Shown here: positions 1-5,187 of the stretch, one piece after another | Layout of the letters: the number at the start of each line of letters is the position of its first letter | How positions within the stretch are numbered: the stretch's first letter is position 1 | DNA from: Kingella oralis | GTDB taxonomy: Bacteria; Pseudomonadota; Gammaproteobacteria; Burkholderiales; Neisseriaceae | DNA: 5,580 bases | NCBI GenBank assembly: GCA_905373195.1 | Contig: CAJPSG010000089.1 | Span: 1 to 5,580, forward strand | Direction: 5' to 3' | Translations under genes and position numbers: made by a program | Notes under the pieces: model-generated | Seen by the model: the letters and a program-made list of their open reading frames with translations, nothing else | Databases searched by the model: none | Told to the model about the DNA's origin: nothing

Positions 1-293
1 TAGCTGCGATGCTTGTTGAGGACATCTAGCCATTTTTTTGCATTTTTCACAGCGGCTTTGCCAAATTTAATTAAAAACGACTTAACGCTTAAACTTGGCA
101 AGCCGTAAAACACAGCAAAAAGCGCGTGCGCCCAAATCATTTGCTTGGAACATTGATAGATGGCATCTATCATTTTGTCGCCCATTTGGGCAACTTCTGG
201 CGTAATATCATCTACGCTAACCGATAGGGCATTGTGATACAACTCTTGAAAAAATGCCACATAAACTTCTTTTTCTTCAATGCTTAAAGACAT
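1..293 (-). CDS. Hypothetical protein, 3' end cut by window edge
   Basis: I do not recognise this protein. It begins with ATG at 293-291 behind a strong Shine-Dalgarno GGAGGA (298-303) with a 4-base gap, and stays open for 97 codons to the left edge, where the partial codon TA remains, so it may end at once or continue. The N-terminus (MSLSIEEKEVYVAFFQ) looks helical and acidic. Residues about 52-66 (MIWAHALFAVFYGLP) are hydrophobic enough for a weak membrane segment. The last 25 residues are rich in lysine and look like an amphipathic basic helix. The gene lies downstream of the capsid gene, in the same direction, but two terminator-like hairpins precede it, so it is probably a separate transcription unit or depends on read-through. 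The strong ribosome site and lack of stops support a real gene; the function is unknown. Confidence 0.75.
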   Translation of the reverse strand, partial: MSLSIEEKEVYVAFFQELYHNALSVSVDDITPEVAQMGDKMIDAIYQCSKQMIWAHALFAVFYGLPSLSVKSFLIKFGKAAVKNAKKWLDVLNKHRS

Positions 294-308
294 AGTGTCC
301 TCCTAATC

Positions 309-326
309 AAAAACCGCACAAGGCGG
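309..326 (-). terminator. Short hairpin with T-run just before a ribosome site
   Basis: On the minus strand CCGC (326-323), loop CTTGT and GCGG (317-314) are followed by TTTTT (313-309). The stem has only 4 GC pairs, so termination would be weak. It ends 5 bases before the GGAGGA of the unknown gene at 293-1, and could act as an attenuator or as a 5' stabilising hairpin. Confidence 0.4.
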
Positions 327-330
327 ATAC

Positions 331-375
331 AAAAAAAGGCAGCTGCGAAGGAAGTCTCCTCGGAGAAAAGCTGCC
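331..375 (-). terminator. Minus-strand terminator with large structured loop
   Basis: On the minus strand GGCAGCT (375-369) pairs with AGCTGCC (344-338), a perfect 7-bp stem, followed by seven T (337-331). The 24-base loop can form a small inner stem (TCTC with GAGA, around 355-366). It lies 18 bases past the end of the interrupted small gene (394) and fits a rho-independent terminator for the transcript from the capsid side. The loop is longer than is usual for an intrinsic terminator. Confidence 0.55.
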
Positions 376-393
376 GCTTGCCAACATCGGCTT

Positions 394-561
394 TTACCCT
401 TTTAATGCTTGGATGAATTGACTAATCGCATTCAAAATTGGGGCGAACTGCCATGCGAAAATACAGCTAATCACCACAAACTATAAAAGCAACAGCCGTT
501 TATTGGATAGTTTTTCCATTTTCTCTACCCCTTTCAGGAAAAGTTCTATATAATCTTTCAC
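394..561 (-). pseudogene. Small membrane protein gene interrupted by in-frame amber codon
   Basis: Reading from GTG at 561-559 (AAGGA at 571-575, 9-base gap) or from in-frame ATG at 519-517 (GGGG 8 bases upstream), the frame is open to TAG at 483-481, then continues in the same frame for 28 codons to TAA at 396-394. From the GTG the whole would be about 55 residues. The segments flanking the TAG are NKRLLLL and FVVISCIFAWQFAPIL, which join into one convincing transmembrane helix, with a charged amphipathic N-terminus (MKDYIELFLKGVEKMEKL) and a short polar tail (ISQFIQALKG). That continuity across the stop argues for a point mutation in a formerly intact gene (Leu TTG or Trp TGG to TAG would do it), though a tail-only product from GTG at 477 or 474, or amber suppression, cannot be excluded. 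No Shine-Dalgarno is seen for the tail. I do not recognise the family. Confidence 0.6.
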
Positions 562-588
562 AACGTATTGTCCTTATTAGTTAAGGTT

Positions 589-624
589 AAACCCCGCAAA
601 GCTGCGAACTTTGCGGGGTTTTTT
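589..624. terminator. Strong terminator after the capsid gene, possibly bidirectional
   Basis: A perfect 13-bp stem (589-601 with 609-621) containing CCCCGCAAAG / CTTTGCGGGG encloses a 7-base loop. On the plus strand it runs into six T (619-624); on the minus strand it is followed by TTTAACCTTAACT, a poorer U-tract, but the stem is very stable. It lies about 16 bases beyond the major capsid stop codon and is the likely end of the capsid transcript. The better T-run faces rightward, which could also stop plus-strand transcription from entering the capsid gene antisense. Confidence 0.8.
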
Positions 625-628
625 GCGT

Positions 629-640
629 TTCAGGCTGCCT
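629..640 (-). repeat. DNA uptake sequence, exact
   Basis: The minus strand reads AGGCAGCCTGAA, a 12-mer Neisseriaceae DUS. Its first A is the last base of the TAA stop codon of the capsid gene, and the site sits between that stop and the terminator hairpin. Confidence 0.8.
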
Positions 641-1953
641 TAATTGGTATATTCAATATAAGCAGCAGCCAATGGGCGACGTTTTGCCCATGTGATAAAG
701 CGTTCCACGCGCACGGCGAGTTTGTTTTCTTGCCATAAGTTGTGCGTGTTCGCGCCATCTACCAGCGTGGCGGTGTCGTTAAACGATACATCTACACCGC
801 CGTCTTGGGCAACCAGCAATTCGCTCATTTTCACAAGGATAATGTGGTTGCCGACGGCTTGGCTGGTTACCACGGGCACGCCGAGCAAGTGGCGGCTGCC
901 GCCTGAAAATGCCATGCCTTCAAAGTAGGTTCTGCCCAGCGCGTCGCGCAACAGGGCTAATTTCATGGCGCGGGTTTCGCTCATAATGAAATAGCTGTTG
1001 TCGGCGGAGAGGTTGTTTTTGGCAAATTCGCTAAGCAGGCTCAATAGGTCGGCTTCCACTTTGTCGGCGGTGTCGCCTGTGCTGGTGATTTTGGTTGCGC
1101 CATTCAAAATACCTGCTGGGCGGGTGTCGTTTTTGGCTTGGTCGTCCAAAAAGGTTTTATCCACCAGCGCGGTAGCGGCGGCGATTAAGTCATCGCGGAT
1201 GAGCTTATCAATGGCGGGGTCGGCGCGGCGCAGCAATTCTTGGGTGTAAACGGTAATGGCGGCGAGTTTGTGTTCGCCCACTTCAACTTGCCCAAAGGTG
1301 GGGTTGGTGAGCGGTTTTTTCTCGCCCTCGCCTACCCATGATGCGATGCCGCCTGTGAGCTGCCCGTTGATTTTGACGTTAAAGGGGACGCTGTGAAAGC
1401 CTTTGAGTTTGTCAAACACGCTGGCATTGCGCAGCAATTCAACAAATTCAGCGGTGTATACATGGGGTTCTACGAGAGGCTTAGCAAAGCCTGTGTCGGT
1501 GGTTGTGCCTAGGGCGGCTTTGGTAAATTCAACAACGCTGTCGTTGTAGCCAAGCTGTTTGGCGGCATCAACAGGGGAGAGGTAATTGCCGTTTTTGAGT
1601 TCCAATGCGGCATACATTTTGGCGCGCGCGTATTGGGCAAAGGCGATGCCTTTTTCTAGCTCGCCGAGATTTTGGGCTTTAACAATGCCTGCGCTTTTGC
1701 CTTTTTCTGGGGTGTCGCCTTGCACGGGGGTGGCGTTTTGCTGGGCGGCTTTTTCGGCGGCAACCAGTTTTTCTAGCCGTGCTTGGTTGGCTTCTACCAC
1801 TTCAATCTCGGCTTCTAGGGCTTTGATTTGGGCTTCTTGCGCTTCGTCGGGCGTTGCGCCTTTGGTTACCGCTTGGCTCATAATCTCGCCGATTTTGGCT
1901 TGTTTTTCCGCCAATGATTGGTTCACGGCGGCGAGCATTTGTGCGTAGTTCAT
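640..1953 (-). CDS. HK97-fold major capsid protein
   Basis: Major capsid protein of the HK97 family (phage capsid family PF05065), which assembles the icosahedral prohead. The 437-residue product is somewhat longer than HK97 gp5 (385). Residues about 10-72 form a glutamate/lysine/alanine-rich coiled coil, the expected N-terminal scaffolding (delta) domain that the neighbouring protease would remove; the linker near 73-95 is low in complexity. The mature part follows, with family-like stretches TDTGFAKPLVEP (152-163), SWVGEGEKKP (205-214), HLLGVPVVTS (355-364) and a typical C-terminus around WQENKLAVRVERF (407-419). Start ATG at 1953-1951 has AAGGAG (1961-1966) 7 bases upstream and overlaps the protease stop as ATGA, so the two are translationally coupled. 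The frame is intact. A DUS and a strong terminator follow. I cannot tell from sequence whether it forms HK97-style cross-links. Confidence 0.95.
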   Translation of the reverse strand: MNYAQMLAAVNQSLAEKQAKIGEIMSQAVTKGATPDEAQEAQIKALEAEIEVVEANQARLEKLVAAEKAAQQNATPVQGDTPEKGKSAGIVKAQNLGELEKGIAFAQYARAKMYAALELKNGNYLSPVDAAKQLGYNDSVVEFTKAALGTTTDTGFAKPLVEPHVYTAEFVELLRNASVFDKLKGFHSVPFNVKINGQLTGGIASWVGEGEKKPLTNPTFGQVEVGEHKLAAITVYTQELLRRADPAIDKLIRDDLIAAATALVDKTFLDDQAKNDTRPAGILNGATKITSTGDTADKVEADLLSLLSEFAKNNLSADNSYFIMSETRAMKLALLRDALGRTYFEGMAFSGGSRHLLGVPVVTSQAVGNHIILVKMSELLVAQDGGVDVSFNDTATLVDGANTHNLWQENKLAVRVERFITWAKRRPLAAAYIEYTN

Positions 1954-2564
1954 AGTTTGACTCCTTGCCCGATGATGGGCAGTTTTACAGTTAAAAAAGA
2001 TGAAGCGGATGCTTCGCTTTGAGCCTTGCTGGGCTCGGGTTCTGCCGCCGTGGGCGGCGAAAGGGGTTCAAATTGCTTTTCAGGCTGCCCTAATGCGGCG
2101 GCTTTGATGGCGGTGATGGTGGCTTCGCTGTTGGCGGGGATGGTTACGGCGGAAAGTTCGTGCCAATCCCATTTGGTGAAGTGGATGCCGCTGTCGGTGT
2201 AGGCGTATTCTTTGCCGCGAAAGCCGATGGATAAGCCTTTTACCAAGCCGCTTTTGATGCTGTGCCATGCTTCGTCTAGCCGCTCTTTGAGCTTGCCGTT
2301 TTCGTTGATTTTGGCAAGGTGGATTTCCACTTCTATGCCTTTATCGCTCACGCTGGCGGCGACGACTTCGCCGATGGGCTTGTCGCGTTGGTGCTGCCAT
2401 AAAAAGGGAATAGGCAGGGCAAAGCTTGCGCCGTTGGATTCTACGATGTCGCCGTCGCGGTCTAGGGTTTGGGTGGTGGCAATGCCTTTAATGATGCGCT
2501 CGTCGCTATTTTCGCTGGCTTCTTTGAGTTCAAATTTGCCGTAGGCTTTGGTGTATTGGTTCAT
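1950..2564 (-). CDS. HK97-type prohead protease
   Basis: Prohead maturation protease of peptidase family S78 (HK97 gp4-like), which cleaves the scaffolding domain from capsid subunits inside the prohead and then itself. The 204 residues contain the family pattern: IIKGIATTQTLDRDGDIVES near 24-43, the likely catalytic His58 in FLWQHQ, Ser112 in KGLSIGF, and Glu136 in WDWHELSAVTIPANSEA. The assignment of the triad is by family knowledge. The C-terminal 45 residues are Pro/Glu/Ser/Ala-rich, as in tails that target the protease to the prohead. I chose ATG at 2564-2562 because GGGAG (2570-2574) lies 5 bases upstream; the ATG four codons earlier (2576) overlaps the end of a terminator T-run and has no ribosome site. 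The stop overlaps the capsid start (ATGA). Upstream there is a terminator and the large terminase gene, where a portal gene would be expected. Confidence 0.92.
   Translation of the reverse strand: MNQYTKAYGKFELKEASENSDERIIKGIATTQTLDRDGDIVESNGASFALPIPFLWQHQRDKPIGEVVAASVSDKGIEVEIHLAKINENGKLKERLDEAWHSIKSGLVKGLSIGFRGKEYAYTDSGIHFTKWDWHELSAVTIPANSEATITAIKAAALGQPEKQFEPLSPPTAAEPEPSKAQSEASASSFLTVKLPIIGQGVKL
2079..2090 (-). repeat. DNA uptake sequence, 11 of 12 match
   Basis: The minus strand reads GGGCAGCCTGAA, one mismatch from the consensus used elsewhere in the window. It lies inside the C-terminal low-complexity part of the protease gene, where a DUS can be tolerated. Confidence 0.6.
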
Positions 2565-2576
2565 GGTATCTCCCAT

Positions 2577-2598
2577 AAAAAAGCCGCCCTTGGGGCGG
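2577..2598 (-). terminator. Terminator between large terminase and protease genes
   Basis: On the minus strand CCGCCC (2598-2593), loop CAA and GGGCGG (2589-2584) form a 6-bp all-GC stem followed by C and six T (2582-2577). It ends three bases before the Shine-Dalgarno of the protease gene (2574-2570). It would separate packaging from capsid genes unless read through or antiterminated. Confidence 0.7.
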
Positions 2599-2626
2599 TT
2601 TAGTGTTGGCTGCGCCTAAACGTGTT

Positions 2627-2638
2627 TTCAGGCTGCCT
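2627..2638 (-). repeat. DNA uptake sequence, exact
   Basis: The minus strand reads AGGCAGCCTGAA. Its first two bases are the AG of the TAG stop codon of the large terminase gene (2639-2637). Confidence 0.8.
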
Positions 2639-4154
2639 AAATGAAGTGAATTTGGTAATCGGCTTGCTCGGGTGTAGCTTCGCGGCTGGCAACGCCCATT
2701 GCCATGGCTAGGGCGACAATGCCGTCGATGCGCCCTGTGGATTTGGCTTTTTCAAATTTGCGGTTGTTAGCGGCATCGGCGATGATGCGGGCGTTGTGGA
2801 CGCACATATTCAACACGGGGTTGCCGTCGTGGCGGAATTTGTGGTTAAAAATGGCTTCTTCTAACGCTTCTATGCCGACGGTGGCATCTTTGAAGCCTTG
2901 CCCCCATTCTACGAGGGGCAGTTCTATGCCGTTTAGGGCTTTTTTGAATACGTCTATACGCCAGCGGTCGTAGGCGATAGCGCGGATGTTGTATTGTTCG
3001 CATAGGGCGATGATGCGCTCGGCGACTTCGTTGTAGTCTATGGTCGCACCGCTTAATGGGGTTAAATAGCCTTGTTTTGCCCAGACTTCGTAGGGGGCGC
3101 GGTCGGTTTTGGCGCGCTCGCTTAATGTGGCGCGTGGTGTCCAGTATTCGCCTTGGGCGTACCAGATGCCGTTGTATTGGGCAACGAGTACAAAAGCTGT
3201 GAGGTCGTTGCGGGCGGATAGGTCTAAGCCTGCATAAACTTCGCCATGTTCAAATGCAGCCTGAAAGTCGTCGCCGTGGTGGCATTTTTTCCATTCGCTC
3301 ACGGGGATAAAGGGGGCAATGGGGTTCACGCGCTGATTAAGGTTGAGATTGCGGAAGGTGTTTTCAAAGCTGGGCATGCGCTGGGCTTTTTGGGCTAGGC
3401 TGCGCATATCGTCTAGGCTGCGGAAGTTGCCGAGTGCGGGGTTGGCGGCTTTCCATGCGCTCTCGTCCATTAGGTCGCAATCTTGGGGGGCGGTGTATAG
3501 GTGGCAGATGGTTTGTTGGTCGTTGCTGCTTTGGGCATCGTCTATCAGGATAGAAAGAAGGTCGTCGTCTTTGGGGGCTTGGGTGCTGATGTTTATCATT
3601 AAGGGGGCGGCGTGTGCGCCTTGGCTGGTGAGCAGGGCATCGTAGAAGTCGTTTTGGCTGCCTTTCACTTGCCCTACTTCGTCAAAAATAATCAACACAG
3701 GGGATAAGCCTTGGGCGGTGGCGCCGTCGGCGGCGATGGCTTTGTATTCTACGTTCATGGGCAAGCCGATTAGGCTTTTGCTGGATGGGATGATTTTGAT
3801 GATTTTTTGCAAGGTGGGGTTTTGCATCACCATTTTTTGCGCCAGCTTAAACACGAGTGCGGCTTGCTCGCGGCTCATTGCGCCTGATACGATTTGGCTG
3901 TTTTGCACGGCGGCGGGACCGACGAGGTGGGCGAGTAGTAAGCCTGCAATCAGGGCGGATTTGCCGTTTTTGCGGGCGATGCTTAGGATGGCGGTTTTGG
4001 TACGGGCGGGGTTGTCGTAAACATCTAGGATAAACTGTTTTTGAAAGGGGTCTAGCTTGATTTTTTGCCCAACTTTCGCGCCTTCTGGGACGTTGAGGCA
4101 TTCTATAAATGCGATGATTTTTTCGCCTAGGGTCATGCTAGTTTCTAGGGTCAT
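2637..4154 (-). CDS. terL: Phage terminase large subunit
   Basis: ATPase-nuclease motor that translocates and cuts phage DNA into the prohead. The 505-residue product is full length for HK97-like large terminases (Terminase_1 type). N-terminal ATPase: adenine-side LDPFQKQFILD (34-44), deviant Walker A ARKNGKS (60-66), Walker B VLIIFDE (153-159) with catalytic Glu159, and coupling motif NISTQ (188-192). C-terminal RNase H-like nuclease: Asp311 in YAGLDLSARNDLT, Asp396 in IAYDRWR and Asp477 in GRIDGIVALAMA, the three acidic residues expected to bind metal. All key residues are present, so the enzyme looks functional. It follows the small subunit in the arrangement stop TAG, one base, ATG. The first six residues come from an 18-bp tandem duplication; an equally good in-frame start is Met7 (4136). 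No Shine-Dalgarno is visible, so translation is probably coupled to the small subunit. A portal gene normally follows but does not. Confidence 0.95.
   Translation of the reverse strand: MTLETSMTLGEKIIAFIECLNVPEGAKVGQKIKLDPFQKQFILDVYDNPARTKTAILSIARKNGKSALIAGLLLAHLVGPAAVQNSQIVSGAMSREQAALVFKLAQKMVMQNPTLQKIIKIIPSSKSLIGLPMNVEYKAIAADGATAQGLSPVLIIFDEVGQVKGSQNDFYDALLTSQGAHAAPLMINISTQAPKDDDLLSILIDDAQSSNDQQTICHLYTAPQDCDLMDESAWKAANPALGNFRSLDDMRSLAQKAQRMPSFENTFRNLNLNQRVNPIAPFIPVSEWKKCHHGDDFQAAFEHGEVYAGLDLSARNDLTAFVLVAQYNGIWYAQGEYWTPRATLSERAKTDRAPYEVWAKQGYLTPLSGATIDYNEVAERIIALCEQYNIRAIAYDRWRIDVFKKALNGIELPLVEWGQGFKDATVGIEALEEAIFNHKFRHDGNPVLNMCVHNARIIADAANNRKFEKAKSTGRIDGIVALAMAMGVASREATPEQADYQIHFI
3254..3265 (+). 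repeat. DNA uptake sequence, 11 of 12 match
   Basis: The plus strand reads ATGCAGCCTGAA inside the large terminase gene, in the variable linker between ATPase and nuclease domains. One mismatch at the second base. Confidence 0.5.
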
Positions 4155-4162
4155 GCTAGTTT
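4127..4162. repeat. Perfect 18-bp tandem duplication at the terminase gene junction
   Basis: The unit CTAGGGTCATGCTAGTTT occurs twice back to back (4127-4144 and 4145-4162) without a mismatch. On the minus strand each copy carries the small-subunit stop TAG, the ATG of the large subunit and the following codons, so the large subunit begins MTLETS followed by MTLGEK. The frame is preserved. Confidence 0.95.
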
Positions 4163-4632
4163 ACCGTGTTGATGAAGTCGCTTAGCTCGTGTTCTTTCAG
4201 GCTGCTTAGGGTGGTTTCGGCTTGGCGTTGCTGGCTGGCGCGTTTCGCGCTGTCTTCGCTTCTGCCAACGGTGGCTTCGGCATGGATGTGCAGTTTCACG
4301 GAATAGGTAATGCTCAAACGCGATAGGGTTTCTAGGCGGCGGATGGCGGGGTTGTCTATGGGCGTGCCGCGCTCGTTGACAATGGTTAAGCCGTTGGCGG
4401 CGATGTCGGCGTGGCTGTCGGCGATGTATTGCATGGTTTTGGACAAGTTCCATGCGTGCAGTTTGTCTATGGCTGTCCATTCGTCCAGCGGTCGGGCGCG
4501 GATGATGGCGTTCCAGTAGTACATCTCGGCTTCGCTTAATGGCATGGGCGGCTGCACGGTGGCTGCGCTGGCGGCAAAAGCGGCGACGGCGGCAGCTGTG
4601 CTGTCGCTGCGGGGGCGTTTTTTGGTTGTCAT
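4156..4632 (-). CDS. terS: Phage terminase small subunit (P27-like)
   Basis: DNA-recognition subunit of the packaging terminase, which binds the packaging site and hands DNA to the large subunit. The 158-residue length and position directly before the large subunit fit. The N-terminus is basic and then alanine-rich (TTKKRPRSDSTAAAVAAFAA), followed by a helical core (SEAEMYYWNAIIRARPLDEWTAID, about 33-56) and a region typical of P27-family small subunits: NGLTIVNERGTPIDNPAIRRL (80-100), with the Gly-plus-NP signature. The C-terminus is charged and helical. I see no obvious N-terminal helix-turn-helix. The ATG at 4632 lacks a good Shine-Dalgarno (only a weak GAGAAAG about 6 bases upstream) and sits just after an alternating CG tract that can form a hairpin, so initiation may be restrained. 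Family assignment is moderate; the role is fairly certain from context. Confidence 0.85.
   Translation of the reverse strand: MTTKKRPRSDSTAAAVAAFAASAATVQPPMPLSEAEMYYWNAIIRARPLDEWTAIDKLHAWNLSKTMQYIADSHADIAANGLTIVNERGTPIDNPAIRRLETLSRLSITYSVKLHIHAEATVGRSEDSAKRASQQRQAETTLSSLKEHELSDFINTVN
4196..4207 (-). repeat. DNA uptake sequence, 11 of 12 match
   Basis: The minus strand reads AAGCAGCCTGAA in the C-terminal coding part of the small terminase gene (encoding the SSLKE stretch). It differs from the window consensus in the second base. Confidence 0.5.
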
Positions 4633-4750
4633 AGCTGGCTTTCTCGCGCGCGCACGCGCGTAGGGGGATTTTTTACGGTTAGCGTTTTAAGAAAGTTGGG
4701 CGGGCGGTTAGGAGCGGCAACGTCCCAATTTTGGCGACTACCCCCCCGCA
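4633..4750. other. GC-rich non-coding gap before terS, candidate cos region
   Basis: About 118 bases without a convincing gene. It holds a run of seven C (4741-4747; G on the coding strand), GC-rich direct elements GGGCGGGCGG (4698-4707), and an 18-base alternating pyrimidine-purine tract (4645-4662) whose CGCGCG ends (4645-4650 and 4655-4660) can pair around a 4-base loop. In phages with an HNH gene next to the terminase, the cohesive-end site commonly lies beside these genes. I infer that this gap may be cos; no cut site can be identified by eye. Confidence 0.35.
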
Positions 4751-4852
4751 TCACACAAAATGCAGCGCCCACATCACAATCGCAGCAGACGTACTCAACG
4801 CCAAACTTAATATAGACGCGCCCACACAAAAAATCATAAACGGCGTATTCAT
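4751..4852 (-). CDS. Small single-pass membrane protein, 33 residues
   Basis: Short frame from ATG at 4852-4850 to TGA at 4753-4751. The product starts MNTPFMIFCVGASILSLALS and is hydrophobic almost throughout, ending AAIVMWALHFV, so it is a probable single transmembrane peptide with nearly no soluble part. GGAG (4860-4863) lies 7 bases before this ATG; the adjacent ATG at 4855 would add one Met and overlap the HNH stop as ATGA. Either way it is coupled to the HNH gene. I do not recognise it. The location between HNH and small terminase is unusual for a membrane protein; possible roles such as holin-like or superinfection functions are guesses. The overlapping longer frame is far less protein-like. 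Confidence 0.55.
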   Translation of the reverse strand: MNTPFMIFCVGASILSLALSTSAAIVMWALHFV

Positions 4853-5187
4853 CATTCATCTCCATTAATAGGGTAGCCATCCAATCCAAACACAACCAGC
4901 TTTTCGCCACGCGCTTCTTCACGCGCTTTGATGCTGTCATGGCAAGGTTTGCACAACGGCTGCCAGTTATCACTATCCCAAAACAATTCCATATCGCCCC
5001 TGTGTGGCTTAATATGGTCTACCACCGTAGCAGCGGTGGTTCTACCTTGTTTCTCGCAATACACACATAAGGGATGCTGCAACAAAAAATAGTGCCGCGC
5101 CTTTTGCCATCGGCTGCCGTATCCGCGCTCACCACTGTTCTTGCCTGCGCGCCAGCTTTTACCATTTTCCTTTTGGGCATTGCTCAT
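4852..5187 (-). CDS. Phage HNH endonuclease
   Basis: HNH-family nuclease of the type found next to phage terminase genes, where it assists the terminase in cutting at the packaging site (known for HK97 gp74 and relatives). The 111 residues show a zinc site from two CxxC pairs, Cys41/Cys44 (CVYC) and Cys79/Cys82 (CKPC), and the HNH core Asp57-His58 in VVDHIKPH, Asn74 in DSDNWQPLC and His83. The N-terminus (KENGKSWRAGKNSGERGYGSRWQKAR) is basic and has the RGYGxxWxxxR motif common in these phage proteins. The start at 5187 overlaps the end of the preceding gene by 29 bases and has only a modest ribosome site (GTGAAG, 8 bases upstream). All catalytic residues seem intact. Gene order HNH-terS-terL supports a packaging role. 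Confidence 0.92.
   Translation of the reverse strand: MSNAQKENGKSWRAGKNSGERGYGSRWQKARHYFLLQHPLCVYCEKQGRTTAATVVDHIKPHRGDMELFWDSDNWQPLCKPCHDSIKAREEARGEKLVVFGLDGYPINGDE

Noticed and set aside
2080..2268. 62-codon minus-strand frame within the protease gene
   Set aside because: Arg/His-rich out-of-frame translation of the protease coding sequence.
3847..4480. Arg/Pro-rich minus-strand frames within terL (3847-4101) and terS (4151-4480)
   Set aside because: Alternative-frame translations of conserved terminase genes, with composition typical of shadow frames in GC-biased DNA.
692..4519. Plus-strand frames opposite the capsid, protease and terminase genes
   Set aside because: They are antisense shadows of strongly recognised genes, with low-complexity serine/arginine/alanine content and no ribosome sites or domains.
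4741..4747. C7 homopolymer as a phase-variation switch
   Set aside because: It lies outside any supported reading frame, just after the small membrane protein stop, and no promoter spacing that it would change is visible.
4629..4973. 114-codon minus-strand frame overlapping HNH and ending at the terS start (ATGA overlap)
   Set aside because: Its first third is antisense-free but out of frame within the well-supported HNH gene, its composition is odd (many Cys, Arg, Pro patches) and it spans the G7 run and CG tract. The short hydrophobic frame and a non-coding gap explain the region better.
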